From NCBI RefSeq assembly GCF_013927005.1, contig NZ_CP055930.1, positions 5,320,176 to 5,384,175 on the forward strand: 64,000 nucleotides of DNA, read 5' to 3'. The position numbers were made by a program, and so were the translations under genes. Of this stretch, positions 22,761 to 32,684 are shown in pieces. Below the pieces are notes generated by a model. That model was given only the letters and a program-made list of their open reading frames with translations, was not told the DNA's origin and did not search any database. The number at the start of each line of letters is the position of its first letter. The first letter of the stretch is position 1. Source of the DNA: Enterobacter sp. RHBSTW-00175 (GTDB lineage: Bacteria; Pseudomonadota; Gammaproteobacteria; Enterobacterales; Enterobacteriaceae).

Positions 22761-23611
22761 GCTTTTTCCTTACTCAGCGCATATACCGTTTGCCCACGCA
22801 GGCTAAACTCACGCACGAGGTTGCTAAAGTTTTCCGAGTGCCCGGCAAACAGTAAACCGTCAGGCTTGAGCAACGGAACAAAGCGACGCAGAATGTCCTG
22901 TTGCGTCGTTTTATCAAAATAAATCATCACGTTACGGCAAAAAATGGCGTCAAAAGGCCCCGGAACGTTGTACTGCTTATCCAGCAGGTTTACAGAGGTG
23001 AACTCCACGCAGTTCGCCAGCTCCTGGCGAACGCGCACCAGCCCTTCATGCGGGCCCGTACCGCGCATGAAGTAACGCTGGAGCTGCTGAGGCGAGAGCG
23101 TCTTCAGTTCATCCTGGCGATAGACCCCGTTACGGGCTTTCTCCAGCACTTCGGTGTCGATATCACTGGCGAACACTTTCCAGCGCCCTGGCGCCATCCC
23201 CAGCGTGATCGCCAGCGAGTACGGCTCTTCCCCGGTTGAGGCTGCCGCACTCCAGACGCGATACTCTCCGCTACGACGACGCGCATGATCCGCCAGCACC
23301 GGAAAGTGGTGCCCTTCGCGGAAAAACGCGGTCAGGTTAGTGGTTAATGAGTTAATAAATGCCTGCCATTCCGCGCTGTTCTGGTTCGCTTCGAGCATAC
23401 TCAGATAGCGGCCAAAATCATCCAGCCCGAGAGTGCGCAAGCGCCGCACCAGCCGGTTGTAAACCATGTCTCGCTTATGATCGGCAAGCACGATCCCCGC
23501 ACGCTGGTAGATTAACTGACATATCCGACGAAAATGCGCGTCGGACAGCGCGAGGCGCTGTGTCATCTGTAACAGTAATGACGTTTGCCCTGAGGGCATT
23601 GGTGATGTCAT
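22757..23611 (-). CDS. cheR: Chemoreceptor methyltransferase CheR
   Basis: CheR methylates glutamates of chemoreceptors using SAM. The 284-residue protein has the N-terminal helical domain with [13 protein letters not shown] and the SAM site [14 protein letters not shown]. The beta-subdomain that docks on the receptor NWETF tail is present. It is two residues shorter than E. coli CheR, with the gap after SLAITLG. It lies 20 bases after tap and overlaps cheB by four bases. Confidence 0.97.
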
Positions 23612-23630
23612 AGCGCCTTCTTAATCACAT

Positions 23631-25232
23631 TCAGGTTCCAACTGGCACGGCCTGCGACCGCCCGACTTCTGTTACTGCTTCAACGTGCTCATTTACATTA
23701 AATACCGCGACCAGGCCGGTTAAGTGATCGGCCTGGTTTGCCAGCTGATCGGTTGCCGCGGCCGCCTCTTCCACAAGTGAGGCGTTCTGCTGTGTCACCT
23801 GATCCATCTGGCTGACAGCCTGGGCTACCTGCTCAATCCCGCGACGTTGTTCATCTGACGCGGAGGCAATCTCACCCATGATGTCGTTAACCCGGGTCAC
23901 TGAGGTGACAATCTCGGTCATCGTTTTTGCTGCCGTGTCCACCAGCGCAGAGCCTTGCTCAACGCGAGACACCGACTCTTCAATCAGTACCTTAATCTCT
24001 TTCGCCGCGTTGGCACTGCGGCTTGCCAGGTTACGGACTTCACCGGCGACGACCGCAAACCCGCGCCCCTGTTCCCCTGCGCGCGCTGCCTCAACGGCGG
24101 CGTTCAGGGCCAGAATGTTGGTCTGGAAAGCAATACCGTCAATCACGCTGATAATGTCGCCAATTTTCTGAGAACTGGCGGCTATCTCATGCATAGTGCT
24201 GGCAACGTGAGTCGCCTGGTCGCCCCCTTTCTTCGCCGTTTGCGCGGCCTGTTTTGACAGGTCCGATGCCTGGCGCGCGTTATCGGCGTTCTGGCTTACC
24301 GTCGCCGTCAGTTGCTCCATGCTGGCGGCCGTTTGTGCCAGCGAGGCCGCCTGTTGCTCGGTTCTTGAAGAGAGATCGTTATTGCCTGCCGCAATCTCTG
24401 AAATCCCGGTGTGCATGGCATAACTGCCCTGACGCACATCGGTCACTGTTTCACGCAGTGACCCCTGCATCGCCTTCAGGCTGGCGAAGATCGCCGAAAT
24501 CTCGTTCTTACCGTACACCGCAACCGGGCGCGCCAGGTTGCCCTTCGCGATGCTGTCGAAATGGCTGCTGATGATCGCCAGCGGTTGCACAATCATCCTG
24601 CGCGACCAGAACAGTGCCCCTCCGGTCAGCAATGCCGCCAGAATCACCACCACGGTAAAAATCACGCCGGACATGTGGTAGCTGGTGCGGCTGTCTGCCT
24701 CCGCACGCTCAACAAACTGGTTGATGTCCTGCTGCCATGCGTTAAAGCTGCCATCAAAGGCCGCCTGTGATTCCTGCACTGGCGCAGTCATAAAATCAGA
24801 AAGCTGGTTGTTCTCAAGCCACGTCGCCTGGTGATCCAGATCGCTGTGCCACTGCTCAAAGTTCTTCTTCATGGTGACTTTCAGCGTTTTGCCCTTCTCG
24901 CTGACAGCCTCCTGAGACGTGAAGGCTTTAAACTGCGCGTCAGCCTGTTTAAGGCTGTCGCGCGCCGTTGCCATCAGTGCCTTAATGTCATCCGGCGGAT
25001 AACTTAACGCGGTCAACGTCCCCGCCTTGTTCAGCGCAGTGCTTGCCTGCAACAGCACGGCACGTGTTTGTGCCAGTGCGGAGCGCTGTTGATTACTCGC
25101 CTCAACTTCCTGCAAATTCTGATAGCCATCGCGAAACGCCCAAAAAGACAACCCGTTACTGCCAACCTGCAACACACCGCAAAGGATCAGAATCAAAAAC
25201 AGTGTGGTCGAGATACGAATACGATTTAACAT
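23631..25232 (-). CDS. tap: Methyl-accepting chemotaxis protein Tap-like (dipeptide receptor)
   Basis: A 533-residue chemoreceptor equal in length to E. coli Tap, which senses dipeptides through the periplasmic Dpp binding protein. It starts [19 protein letters not shown]; an ATG four codons upstream is less likely because GGGAG sits correctly before this one. It has two membrane segments (about 7-30 and 190-212), a periplasmic four-helix sensor, a HAMP domain and the invariant hairpin tip [20 protein letters not shown]. The C-terminus QAVPVGT lacks the NWETF pentapeptide, as in E. coli Tap, so methylation depends on CheR bound to Tar-type receptors. Confidence 0.92.
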   Translation of the reverse strand: MLNRIRISTTLFLILILCGVLQVGSNGLSFWAFRDGYQNLQEVEASNQQRSALAQTRAVLLQASTALNKAGTLTALSYPPDDIKALMATARDSLKQADAQFKAFTSQEAVSEKGKTLKVTMKKNFEQWHSDLDHQATWLENNQLSDFMTAPVQESQAAFDGSFNAWQQDINQFVERAEADSRTSYHMSGVIFTVVVILAALLTGGALFWSRRMIVQPLAIISSHFDSIAKGNLARPVAVYGKNEISAIFASLKAMQGSLRETVTDVRQGSYAMHTGISEIAAGNNDLSSRTEQQAASLAQTAASMEQLTATVSQNADNARQASDLSKQAAQTAKKGGDQATHVASTMHEIAASSQKIGDIISVIDGIAFQTNILALNAAVEAARAGEQGRGFAVVAGEVRNLASRSANAAKEIKVLIEESVSRVEQGSALVDTAAKTMTEIVTSVTRVNDIMGEIASASDEQRRGIEQVAQAVSQMDQVTQQNASLVEEAAAATDQLANQADHLTGLVAVFNVNEHVEAVTEVGRSQAVPVGT

Positions 25233-25276
25233 CCACGCTCCCATTAAGCGGCAAGTAGCCGCGGTTTAAAGTTCAG

Positions 25277-26944
25277 TCAAAATGTTTCCCAGTTTTCATC
25301 TTGTCCGGTCGTCACGGTGCGGGTGCGAGCCGCTGCCGGGGCAGTCGCTGACCCACTGTGCATTGCACGCGTGATGGCCGTATTTGTCGTTTTTGAAGCA
25401 AGACGGAACGCCGAGACGGCCATCTTCAGACGGCTCGCCTGGTCTTCCAGTGCAGCCGCCGCCGTGGCGGACTCCTGCACCAGCGCGGCGTTTTGCTGTG
25501 TCACGCGATCCATTTCAGATACCGCCAGGGCGACCTGGTCAATACCACGACTCTGCTCATCCGATGCAGAGGCGATTTCACCCATGATGTCCGTTACGCG
25601 GGTAACGGCATTCACGATGTCATTCATGGTTTCCCCTGCGCTTTCAACCAGCACGGAGCCGGTATCCACACGGGAAACAGAATCTTCAATCAGCGCTTTA
25701 ATCTCTTTCGCCGCGTTGGCACTGCGGCTTGCCAGGTTGCGCACTTCACCGGCCACCACCGCAAACCCGCGGCCCTGTTCACCGGCACGCGCCGCTTCAA
25801 CGGCGGCGTTCAGCGCCAGGATGTTGGTCTGGAAGGCAATACCATCGATAACACTGATGATGTCGGCGATTTTCTTCGAGCTGTCGGCGATTTCATGCAT
25901 GGTTTTCACCACGCCATCCACCACACGACCACCGCGCTGTGCGGTGTCGGAAGCGCTTTCGGCAAGCTGAGAAGCCTGACGGGCGTTATCCGCGTTCTGC
26001 TTCACGGTCGCGGTTAACTCTTCCATGCTGGCTGCCGTCTCTTCCAGCGCCGAAGCTTGCTGTTCGGTACGAGAAGAAAGGTCATTGTTGCCCATCGCAA
26101 TTTCGCTGGTGCCGGTATAGATGGCATCCGATCCCTGACGCACATTGGTCACGGTATCAATCAGCGAGCGCTGCATGTGGTCAACGGTGTTCGCCAGCTC
26201 CGTGATTTCATTACGCCCGGATACGGTAAGCGTTTTGGTCAGATCGCCGCTGGCGATTTCACGGATATGGGCAATCACGCGGCCCAGTGGATTCAGCAGA
26301 ATGTGGCGAATGCCATACCACACGCCAACCAGCACAATCACCAGCGCCAGCGCCAGTACGGCCATCTGCCATTTGGCGAAGCGGTAATCGTTCTGACTTT
26401 CCGTAAAGGAGGTGTGATACAGGTCGCTACTGGCTTTGGCGTATTCACCCAGCGCTGCACCGAGGGCGTTTTGCATCCCCTGGGTTGGCTGCGCGAAGTA
26501 GGCATCCATGTTGCCGCTTTCCAGGAACTGAATAAGCTCCGTCAGGCCCGCGAAGTAGGCCGTGTATTTCTCATCAATGTTGCTGCTCACCTGCTCCATT
26601 GCAGGCTGCGGGGCAATTTTTTTGAAGGCGTCGTAGTGTTTCGCGGCGTCGGCAAGCGTTGCGCGGGCATTTTTCAGCAGATCCGTTTTCGCGGTGCTCT
26701 GCTGGTTATTGGGGTCCATCATCATGCGGGCAGAAGAGCGGCTCAGGTTAATGCGCGTTTGCAGCATCAGATCCCAGGTCGATGTCAGCTCGCTTTGTTG
26801 CAAACGCAGATCGTTTGATGCGGCAAAGCTGTCCTGATTATTTTTTAACGACGAGAAAAAAAGCCCGCCTGAAATGAGCTGAAGAAGCGCGAAAATGACC
26901 AGCACCATCATGAGCATTGTGACAACGCGGATACGGTTCAACAT
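25277..26944 (-). CDS. tar: Methyl-accepting chemotaxis protein Tar (aspartate receptor)
   Basis: A 555-residue chemoreceptor starting MLNRIRVV at ATG 26942-26944, with AAGG upstream; 16 extra in-frame codons are not supported. The aspartate-site residues of E. coli Tar are conserved at the same numbers: Arg64, Arg69 and Arg73 ([16 protein letters not shown]) and Thr154 (YFAQPTQGM). A transmembrane segment, HAMP domain and signalling hairpin follow. The tail ends ENWETF, the CheR/CheB tether. It heads the tar-tap-cheRBYZ operon and has its own sigma-28 promoter, because cheW is 7 kb away here rather than directly upstream. Confidence 0.95.
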   Translation of the reverse strand: MLNRIRVVTMLMMVLVIFALLQLISGGLFFSSLKNNQDSFAASNDLRLQQSELTSTWDLMLQTRINLSRSSARMMMDPNNQQSTAKTDLLKNARATLADAAKHYDAFKKIAPQPAMEQVSSNIDEKYTAYFAGLTELIQFLESGNMDAYFAQPTQGMQNALGAALGEYAKASSDLYHTSFTESQNDYRFAKWQMAVLALALVIVLVGVWYGIRHILLNPLGRVIAHIREIASGDLTKTLTVSGRNEITELANTVDHMQRSLIDTVTNVRQGSDAIYTGTSEIAMGNNDLSSRTEQQASALEETAASMEELTATVKQNADNARQASQLAESASDTAQRGGRVVDGVVKTMHEIADSSKKIADIISVIDGIAFQTNILALNAAVEAARAGEQGRGFAVVAGEVRNLASRSANAAKEIKALIEDSVSRVDTGSVLVESAGETMNDIVNAVTRVTDIMGEIASASDEQSRGIDQVALAVSEMDRVTQQNAALVQESATAAAALEDQASRLKMAVSAFRLASKTTNTAITRAMHSGSATAPAAARTRTVTTGQDENWETF

Positions 26945-26975
26945 ACAACACCTTCTCATAGATTTATTAACGGTG

Positions 26976-27002
26976 TTATCGGCACCGACCACAGGAACTT
27001 TA
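26976..27002 (-). promoter_or_regulatory. Sigma-28 (FliA) promoter of tar
   Basis: Read on the minus strand the sequence is TAAAGTTC, 11 bases, GCCGATAA. The -10 is a perfect match and the -35 is seven of eight to the FliA consensus TAAAGTTT-11-GCCGATAA. The -10 ends 31 bases before the tar ATG. Confidence 0.93.
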
Positions 27003-27027
27003 CATTTGCGAAAGGGAAAAGCGCCGG

Positions 27028-27990
27028 TTAAAACGCCACGTCGACAATTAGCGTATCGCTGTAGGTCCCGGCAGGTGGGGTAGTCTGGTTGGTGAGCACT
27101 TTGGCCGTGTAGTTATAGGTACGCAGCAGGCCGTCAGTGCTCAGCTGTGAAGAGGCTGAGCTGGCCCAGCGCTCGGTGCCGCTGCCGCCCCAGCGGCTGG
27201 TGGTCGCTTCTTTGTAGATGTCGTAACTCATATAGTTACTGCCGCTAACCATACGACGCACATTGTTCAGCGCGTTGGCACCATCGTTAATTCCTATGGT
27301 GTAAGTGCTGCCTTTGGTGCAGGTCACGGCGATGGCTTGCGAAATGGTGGGGAAATTTTGTACCAGCGGCGCACTGTTGAAGTTCACGTCCGGCGTAGTC
27401 ATGGCGCTACAGTCGTTGGTCACGGTCATGTTGAGCAGAAGACTTGTCGTCGCCGTCCCCGTTTGTGGCGTAGTGCACAGCCCCAGAACCCCCACCGAAC
27501 AGACATTGTAGTTAATGCTGAAGGTCAACAGCACCTGATACGGCCCGGCCGTCACGTTTTGCCCGGCCACGGTTCGGAAATAGAGCGGAATGTTGTACTG
27601 CTTCGACCCCAGCAGCCCCAACAGCGTGTTACCACTCCAGGTGTAGGTCTTGCTGATTTGCACTTCACTGTTGCTTGCACAGCCCGATAAACCGCACAGC
27701 CGCGTGGGGATCACGTCGGTGATGGTTGCGTTGTCGGTGCGTTTCATCGTGGCGCGGCTGTTACCGGATACCGAAGCCGACGTGTAGCTCAGCGTCACCG
27801 AATCGTTAGTCAACAGATTGAGTATCGCATCACAGGAAACCACCAGAGTGCCGGTAGTTTCCACCTCCCCGGTTCCGCTAAGGGAAAATGACCCTACGCT
27901 GCCAAATGCAGCATTCACAGTACTGATGGTACACACCGCCACACTGCCGCCGGAAAAGAGCAGCATAATCACCAGCAGCAGGCGCTTCAT
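27028..27990 (-). CDS. CsuE-like tip subunit with two spore-coat-U domains
   Basis: A 320-residue secreted protein at the end of an archaic chaperone-usher operon. It begins [20 protein letters not shown] (signal peptide) and carries two SCPU-type domains. The first runs from about 20 to 180 and the second from about 190 to the end, which closes [15 protein letters not shown]. In Acinetobacter Csu pili the last-gene product CsuE is the two-domain tip adhesin that binds abiotic surfaces through hydrophobic loops. The start overlaps the usher stop by four bases (ATGA), with GGGAGAGG upstream. The frame opens five codons earlier, but that start is less likely. Confidence 0.87.
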   Translation of the reverse strand: MKRLLLVIMLLFSGGSVAVCTISTVNAAFGSVGSFSLSGTGEVETTGTLVVSCDAILNLLTNDSVTLSYTSASVSGNSRATMKRTDNATITDVIPTRLCGLSGCASNSEVQISKTYTWSGNTLLGLLGSKQYNIPLYFRTVAGQNVTAGPYQVLLTFSINYNVCSVGVLGLCTTPQTGTATTSLLLNMTVTNDCSAMTTPDVNFNSAPLVQNFPTISQAIAVTCTKGSTYTIGINDGANALNNVRRMVSGSNYMSYDIYKEATTSRWGGSGTERWASSASSQLSTDGLLRTYNYTAKVLTNQTTPPAGTYSDTLIVDVAF

Positions 27991-30371
27991 GGCCTCTCCC
28001 GGCACACCAGTGGCCCATAGGTTTGCAGCTTATGATCCGGGTTTGCACCAATGGTCAGCGTCGCCGTGCAGTGTTTGCCTTCCGGGGTGGTAATATCCAG
28101 CGGATTCACGTCGCTGAGATTTTCCAGCCAGGCAATGCCGTCATACCCCACCACCGCATTGCTGCGCGAGGCTCGTCTCACCTGGCTTCCAACCGGAATA
28201 TCCTGCCCCTGCGCATCATGCAGAATCACGCTTGCCACCCGTTCCTGCTCCATCGGGAAATCGACCAGATAACCGCTGTGACGACGAATAGCCACCCGCC
28301 TCTCGGTCTCTTTCAGCCGGGTATCGGCAGGCAGATTCAGGGTATCAATACTGTAGCTCGCCGGATAATAGGCCGACACGCCGCTCACCAGCAGATAACC
28401 ATTGTTATTGGTTTTGCCGACCGGCTGGTTCTCATAGCTAACGGGAACATCCGGGTGGCCATCAGTACTGATCACCACGAACGCATCATTGATTTTGTTG
28501 GCGGCAAACAACTCGCCGTCCATCAGCACAAGGGAGCCCATCGCCTCGCCCCACCAGGTCATCATGTCCTGTTCGCCGTATCCCCCGCCCTGCAATTCAA
28601 TATTATTGTTGCGCCAGCCCAGCGTTCCCTGCTGATAGTTATTCGCCCGCGACTGGTTGGCCCACGCCATATTCCAGCTAAACCCACCGTCGGAAGGCAT
28701 GGAATGGTTGTAGTTGATGCGCTGTGTGCTGCCTGCATCCGGGGTATTTTCAAAGGTGACGGCGGTGCTGTCACGTTCGCCCAGCGGAACCTGTAGCGAG
28801 AGTGCGACCGTCCAGTCCCCCCGCTGCTGGTCGCAGCTGGCCGCCAGATAGATACTGCTGGCACCCCACAGATTGCGGCTCCAGGAGAGATTCAGCAGCT
28901 CCGTTTTCTGGTTATCAAAACTCTCAACACCGATCCAGGCCGCGCCAATATTGCCGTACTGCCCGAGGTTAAAGGTCAGCGAATACTGGTCAGTATTGCG
29001 GCTAAAACTGGCAATCGGACGGTTGTTTTCATCATAGACCGTCGGCTGGTCATACAGTGCCAGGTTGCCAAAGCCGCGACCTCGCCGGCTATGCTGGGTG
29101 GCAAGGTTAAACTCACTGGTGCTGTACTGATAACCCCAGTTGATTTGCCCGCCATCGTCCCCACGCATCTGACTGCGGGTATATGACGTATTCACCACAC
29201 CAAAACGTCCGAGCTTCACCACCGTTCCCGCCCCGCCCAGCGCCAGCTCTTGCGCGCCTTCTGCGTGTCCTTCCAGCGTCAGCCAGTCTGTAAGGCCATA
29301 GCGATACGATCCGCTGCCTGCCGCCGGACCGTAGTCGAAACTTTTGATTCCATAATTACGCCGCAGGCTCCCGAGCGTCACCGCGCCGTCACTCAGCCCT
29401 TCTTTGAGCACATCACTGGTGACATAAAACGGCAGCGTCGTGCTGACCTGTCGACCCAGCGCATCGGTGGTCACCAGCACGGCATCCCCGGCGCCGTTGA
29501 TATAGGGCAGGTTCGTCAGGGTGAATGGCCCGGGCTGGAGCTGAGTCGAGCCCGAACGATAGCCGTTGATAAACAGATCGACGGAGGTGGGCACGGCCGC
29601 TTCCCCCGAGAACTCCGGCAGCGGCCAGGTCACCAGATCCGGGCGCAGGGAGAAATCACGCCCGTAGCTTATCCCGCCCATACGCACGCTGCTGCTCCAG
29701 CTCAGAGCATCGCTTATCACATCCCCGGCAGTCCAGGTGGTTGCATCGTCTTCGTTGGTCATCAACAAGGTGGTGTCATAGCGAACGTAACCTTCCTGTT
29801 GACCATTGTCCCCGGAGAAATTTTGTCGGGCGTAGCCAGTAGATGAAAACGAGCCGTTTTCATTGAAGTAGCGGAACTCATGCCAGAGAGACGCCTGGCC
29901 GCCAATGTGGTCGGTATGATTGGTATAGAGATCGTAATTCAGCAGCGCCCCCCGGCCATAGTGGGGTTTGCTCTGTGCCGCCAGGCCGCTAAACGGCGTG
30001 ATGCGGGATGAAACCCAGTCGCGAGGCACGGTTAACAACAGCCGCTGTGCGGTGCTGTCGTACTCCACGCGCACCTGAGAAAGCGTAGAAAGATTGACGT
30101 CCCCATTCGGCACATGCTCGGGGGGAAGCCCGGCACGCAGCAGATCGGCGCTGGAAATAAAGTAAGCGCCATCGCGTTGCGTGACGGGCACCACCAGCCC
30201 GGTATCATAGTGATTCAGTACAAGAGCAAGCTGGAAAACGGCTTCACCGTTTATTGCCTGGGCTTGCGGTGGCGGCGGCAAACTGTCATCGCCAGGCTCG
30301 GCCCAGGTGCTGGTACTGATACAGAGCAGGATAATCATCGCCGGTTTCAGTTGACGGGCGTCGACTGCCAT
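27987..30371 (-). CDS. Archaic (Csu-type) fimbrial usher
   Basis: A 794-residue outer-membrane usher, shorter than classical FimD-type ushers and typical of CsuD-like archaic systems. A signal peptide (to about residue 24, STWA) precedes a proline-rich stretch and an N-terminal domain with FQLALVLNHYDTG. The usher barrel and plug follow (PVPTSVDLFINGYRSG-like text, here AVPTSVDLFINGYRSGS). The C-terminus has a GKHCTATL motif. It overlaps the chaperone gene by 25 bases and the CsuE-like gene by four. Confidence 0.9.
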   Translation of the reverse strand: MAVDARQLKPAMIILLCISTSTWAEPGDDSLPPPPQAQAINGEAVFQLALVLNHYDTGLVVPVTQRDGAYFISSADLLRAGLPPEHVPNGDVNLSTLSQVRVEYDSTAQRLLLTVPRDWVSSRITPFSGLAAQSKPHYGRGALLNYDLYTNHTDHIGGQASLWHEFRYFNENGSFSSTGYARQNFSGDNGQQEGYVRYDTTLLMTNEDDATTWTAGDVISDALSWSSSVRMGGISYGRDFSLRPDLVTWPLPEFSGEAAVPTSVDLFINGYRSGSTQLQPGPFTLTNLPYINGAGDAVLVTTDALGRQVSTTLPFYVTSDVLKEGLSDGAVTLGSLRRNYGIKSFDYGPAAGSGSYRYGLTDWLTLEGHAEGAQELALGGAGTVVKLGRFGVVNTSYTRSQMRGDDGGQINWGYQYSTSEFNLATQHSRRGRGFGNLALYDQPTVYDENNRPIASFSRNTDQYSLTFNLGQYGNIGAAWIGVESFDNQKTELLNLSWSRNLWGASSIYLAASCDQQRGDWTVALSLQVPLGERDSTAVTFENTPDAGSTQRINYNHSMPSDGGFSWNMAWANQSRANNYQQGTLGWRNNNIELQGGGYGEQDMMTWWGEAMGSLVLMDGELFAANKINDAFVVISTDGHPDVPVSYENQPVGKTNNNGYLLVSGVSAYYPASYSIDTLNLPADTRLKETERRVAIRRHSGYLVDFPMEQERVASVILHDAQGQDIPVGSQVRRASRSNAVVGYDGIAWLENLSDVNPLDITTPEGKHCTATLTIGANPDHKLQTYGPLVCRERP

Positions 30372-31108
30372 TGCGTATCCCTGGCATTAATCTGCGCGCT
30401 CATCTGCTCTGGCTGGCGAATTCCCGCCGGGATCGGCCACCTGCGGGTACTGTCGGGCAGCACGTACCCCAGCAATCCATCAGCAACCGTTCGTTTCTGC
30501 CCGCCCTGCTCCAGCGTCACCTGACTCAGCCTGACGTGCACATCTCCCTGGTTACGAACCTCGAGCGCAGGATGCCCCCCTTCCTGCGTTACCCGCCAGC
30601 TCAGATTTTTACTCTCCACCAGCGCATGATGCGCACCCTCTTTTATTGTCGGGATCCCTTGCCCGTAAACAAAGAGCGGAATGGAGTAGCGCATCTGGAG
30701 TTTAAGGCCGATGGTCGGTTCAGCTTTGGCATCAGGCTGGGGAATTTCATCCACGATAATGCGGTAGGCTTGTTCGACGCCCATCGGGACAGCGCCCTGT
30801 TTGATCAGACGGATAAGCTGCTTGCTGTCTTTGCCGATGGTGACAATCGGCGGGCTGGCAACGACATCCTGCTGTGCGGTATAGCGTTCAAACCCTTCTT
30901 CCTGCTTCCAGCGCACAATGCGTACCTGCATGGTCGTCGAGCTGTTGCCCTGATTCTGGATCCATAATTCCGTGGCTTTGGCGTCTGCCGAAAGCCACGG
31001 GTCGATGGGCCATAACAGAATAGTCGCCGCCGCGTGCGCCTGGCTTGTTGCAACGGCGGTGACTCCCAACATACTTACCAGACAAATACGCCTGAATAAT
31101 GGCTGCAT
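30347..31108 (-). CDS. Archaic (Csu-type) fimbrial chaperone
   Basis: A 253-residue periplasmic chaperone of the PapD superfamily, CsuC-like branch. A signal peptide ends SQAHAA at about residue 27. The first domain has ATILLWPIDPWLSADAKATE and LWIQNQGN, then VGVEQAYRI-type sequence (MGVEQAYRIIVDEIP), characteristic of the sigma-fimbria group. A long segment rich in hydrophobic residues follows, IGLKLQMRYSIPLFVYG, the G1 donor-strand region. It is 17 bases after the minor SCPU subunit gene and overlaps the usher by 25 bases. Confidence 0.9.
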   Translation of the reverse strand: MQPLFRRICLVSMLGVTAVATSQAHAAATILLWPIDPWLSADAKATELWIQNQGNSSTTMQVRIVRWKQEEGFERYTAQQDVVASPPIVTIGKDSKQLIRLIKQGAVPMGVEQAYRIIVDEIPQPDAKAEPTIGLKLQMRYSIPLFVYGQGIPTIKEGAHHALVESKNLSWRVTQEGGHPALEVRNQGDVHVRLSQVTLEQGGQKRTVADGLLGYVLPDSTRRWPIPAGIRQPEQMSAQINARDTQWQSTPVN

Positions 31109-31124
31109 CGATTTTCTCCCTTAA

Positions 31125-31673
31125 TCACCATGACAACGTCACGACGAGTTGATCAGAATACACACCTGCCGGGCTAAACCCGGTCAGGAGCGCCACACCG
31201 AAGAGCGGAAGTGAGATGTTATTGCTGTTGGTATAGGTCACCGCGACCGCCTGGTTGACCCCAATCTCACTGTTCGCGGCCAGAGAACTGTTGCTGTAGA
31301 GTCGGTACGCCACAACATCGGTTCCGCCTGAACGTTTCATTTGCCGTACAGAAGCGTAATTCTGTCCACCATCAATACTCATACTCAGCGACACGCCTGG
31401 CGTACAGGCAATGGACAATGCCCCGTTGGGCACAAAGCTGGTATTGACCGGGGCGCTTTCTACCCCAGTATGTGTGCCAAAATCCAGCGTACCCAACAGC
31501 CCACCGGTTCCGGAAATTACCGAGCATCCAGGCACAATGGTCGCACTGACCTTAAATGGCTGCGACGTCACCGCCCCGGCGATGGGCGCCAGCATCAGCC
31601 CCACAGTGAGTACAAAAAAAGGTTGCAGGAAACTCTCTGCGCTTTCGCGCAGACATAACCAGAATGCCTTCAT
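31125..31673 (-). CDS. SCPU-domain minor pilin (CsuB/CsuA-like)
   Basis: A 182-residue spore-coat-U domain pilin. The N-terminus holds an extended signal sequence (residues 1-33, ending IAGA). The domain starts FKVSATIVPGCSVISG and ends PAGVYSDQLVVTLSW, the signature closing strand of this family. LGTLDFGTH is shared almost word for word with the next pilin upstream, which marks them as paralogues. It lies second in the operon, eight bases after the major pilin, and probably forms a minor subunit near the tip. Confidence 0.87.
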   Translation of the reverse strand: MKAFWLCLRESAESFLQPFFVLTVGLMLAPIAGAVTSQPFKVSATIVPGCSVISGTGGLLGTLDFGTHTGVESAPVNTSFVPNGALSIACTPGVSLSMSIDGGQNYASVRQMKRSGGTDVVAYRLYSNSSLAANSEIGVNQAVAVTYTNSNNISLPLFGVALLTGFSPAGVYSDQLVVTLSW

Positions 31674-31681
31674 GACTGGAA

Positions 31682-32254
31682 CTAGTAGGTTACGCTGACG
31701 TTAATGGTGTCAGTGTAGGTTCCCGGGACAACCGTAACGCTGTTGCCGCCTCCGGTGATGCGTCCGTACAGGGTGTAACTGCTCACCCCGCCCGTCGTCG
31801 ACGCTGCCGGCAACGCCGCGTTATTGGCGATGATGTTGTTAAATCCGCTGTCGCTGTACAGGCTGTATGCCACACCCTGTGCCGCGTCGGTGGTATTAAT
31901 CAGGTAACGCGCGGGCGTACCTGGTGTCCCTACCACGGTGGTTGGAGCGGTGGAGTTGGTATTGCCGGTTATCGCCACCGTATAACTGGCGGTGGTGCAT
32001 TGAATACTGAAGGAGTTACCGCCGCTGGCCCCGGTCAACTGGGTTGTCAGCGTAGAAAAGGTCGCAGGATGGGTCCCGAAATCCAGCGTCCCGAAGTTAA
32101 TTCCGTTTTGAGTGGGTGATCCGTTGATCAAACAACCGTTGGTCAGAGTCAGTGTCGCGCCGATGGTGCCGCTACTGGTTACCGCCAGCGCCTGCCAGGC
32201 GGTCGTGGCGATAAGCAGGGTGCCTGCAAATATTAAAAGGCGTTTTCTTTTCAT
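31682..32254 (-). CDS. SCPU-domain major pilin (CsuA/B-like)
   Basis: A 190-residue secreted pilin, first gene of the archaic pilus operon and so most likely the rod subunit. A signal peptide of about 24 residues ends QALA. The mature protein has the Cys pair GCLI and QCTT, the shared LDFGTHP motif and the terminal strand VPGTYTDTINVSVTY. The composition is rich in Thr, Ser, Gly and Asn, common in such rods. GGAGGGGT precedes the ATG. The operon order pilin, pilin, chaperone, usher, tip matches Csu-type clusters without csuA duplication. Confidence 0.88.
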   Translation of the reverse strand: MKRKRLLIFAGTLLIATTAWQALAVTSSGTIGATLTLTNGCLINGSPTQNGINFGTLDFGTHPATFSTLTTQLTGASGGNSFSIQCTTASYTVAITGNTNSTAPTTVVGTPGTPARYLINTTDAAQGVAYSLYSDSGFNNIIANNAALPAASTTGGVSSYTLYGRITGGGNSVTVVPGTYTDTINVSVTY

Positions 32255-32684
32255 TTTTACCCCTCCAGAAGATGTCGCCGTTCGCTTGCCACATTTTATT
32301 TATACTGTTCAAGATGTTAGCCCCACTGAACAATCCCGAGAGGGGGTTATTGTGAATTTAGTTGATGGATACCGCTTCAACCACCCTTGCCAGGATACGT
32401 GCAACTTTTGCCGTATTGACAACTTAGTTAATTAAAAAACAATCAGTTAAAACAATTTACGGGAAGTAAATGCGTCTCATCCTGAGAATATATCCATAAA
32501 AACGTGATAAGCGTCACAATATATCGTTGAGGCATTAGCAACAAAATTAATAAAAATTAAAAACCTGTTGTATCCCCACTCACTTTACGTCAATTTATGT
32601 GCCGAATATTTTCCTGCGCTGTAATAAAAAATCTATATGTATCGGCGCGGGGATGAATCTTAAGCGCATAGAGGGTCTTTTTTC
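32255..32684. promoter_or_regulatory. Divergent promoter region of archaic pilus and symporter
   Basis: A 430-base gap without a convincing gene, AT-rich from about 32420. It must contain the pilus promoter (minus strand) and the symporter promoter (plus strand). A CRP-type palindrome CGTGATAAGCGTCACA is at 32503-32518. I see no other clear site. Confidence 0.55.
32503..32518. promoter_or_regulatory. Candidate CRP site
   Basis: CGTGA-6-TCACA differs from the TGTGA-6-TCACA consensus by one base. It lies about 167 bases before the symporter start, consistent with catabolite control of a carboxylate transporter; it could equally act on the divergent pilus operon. Confidence 0.6.
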
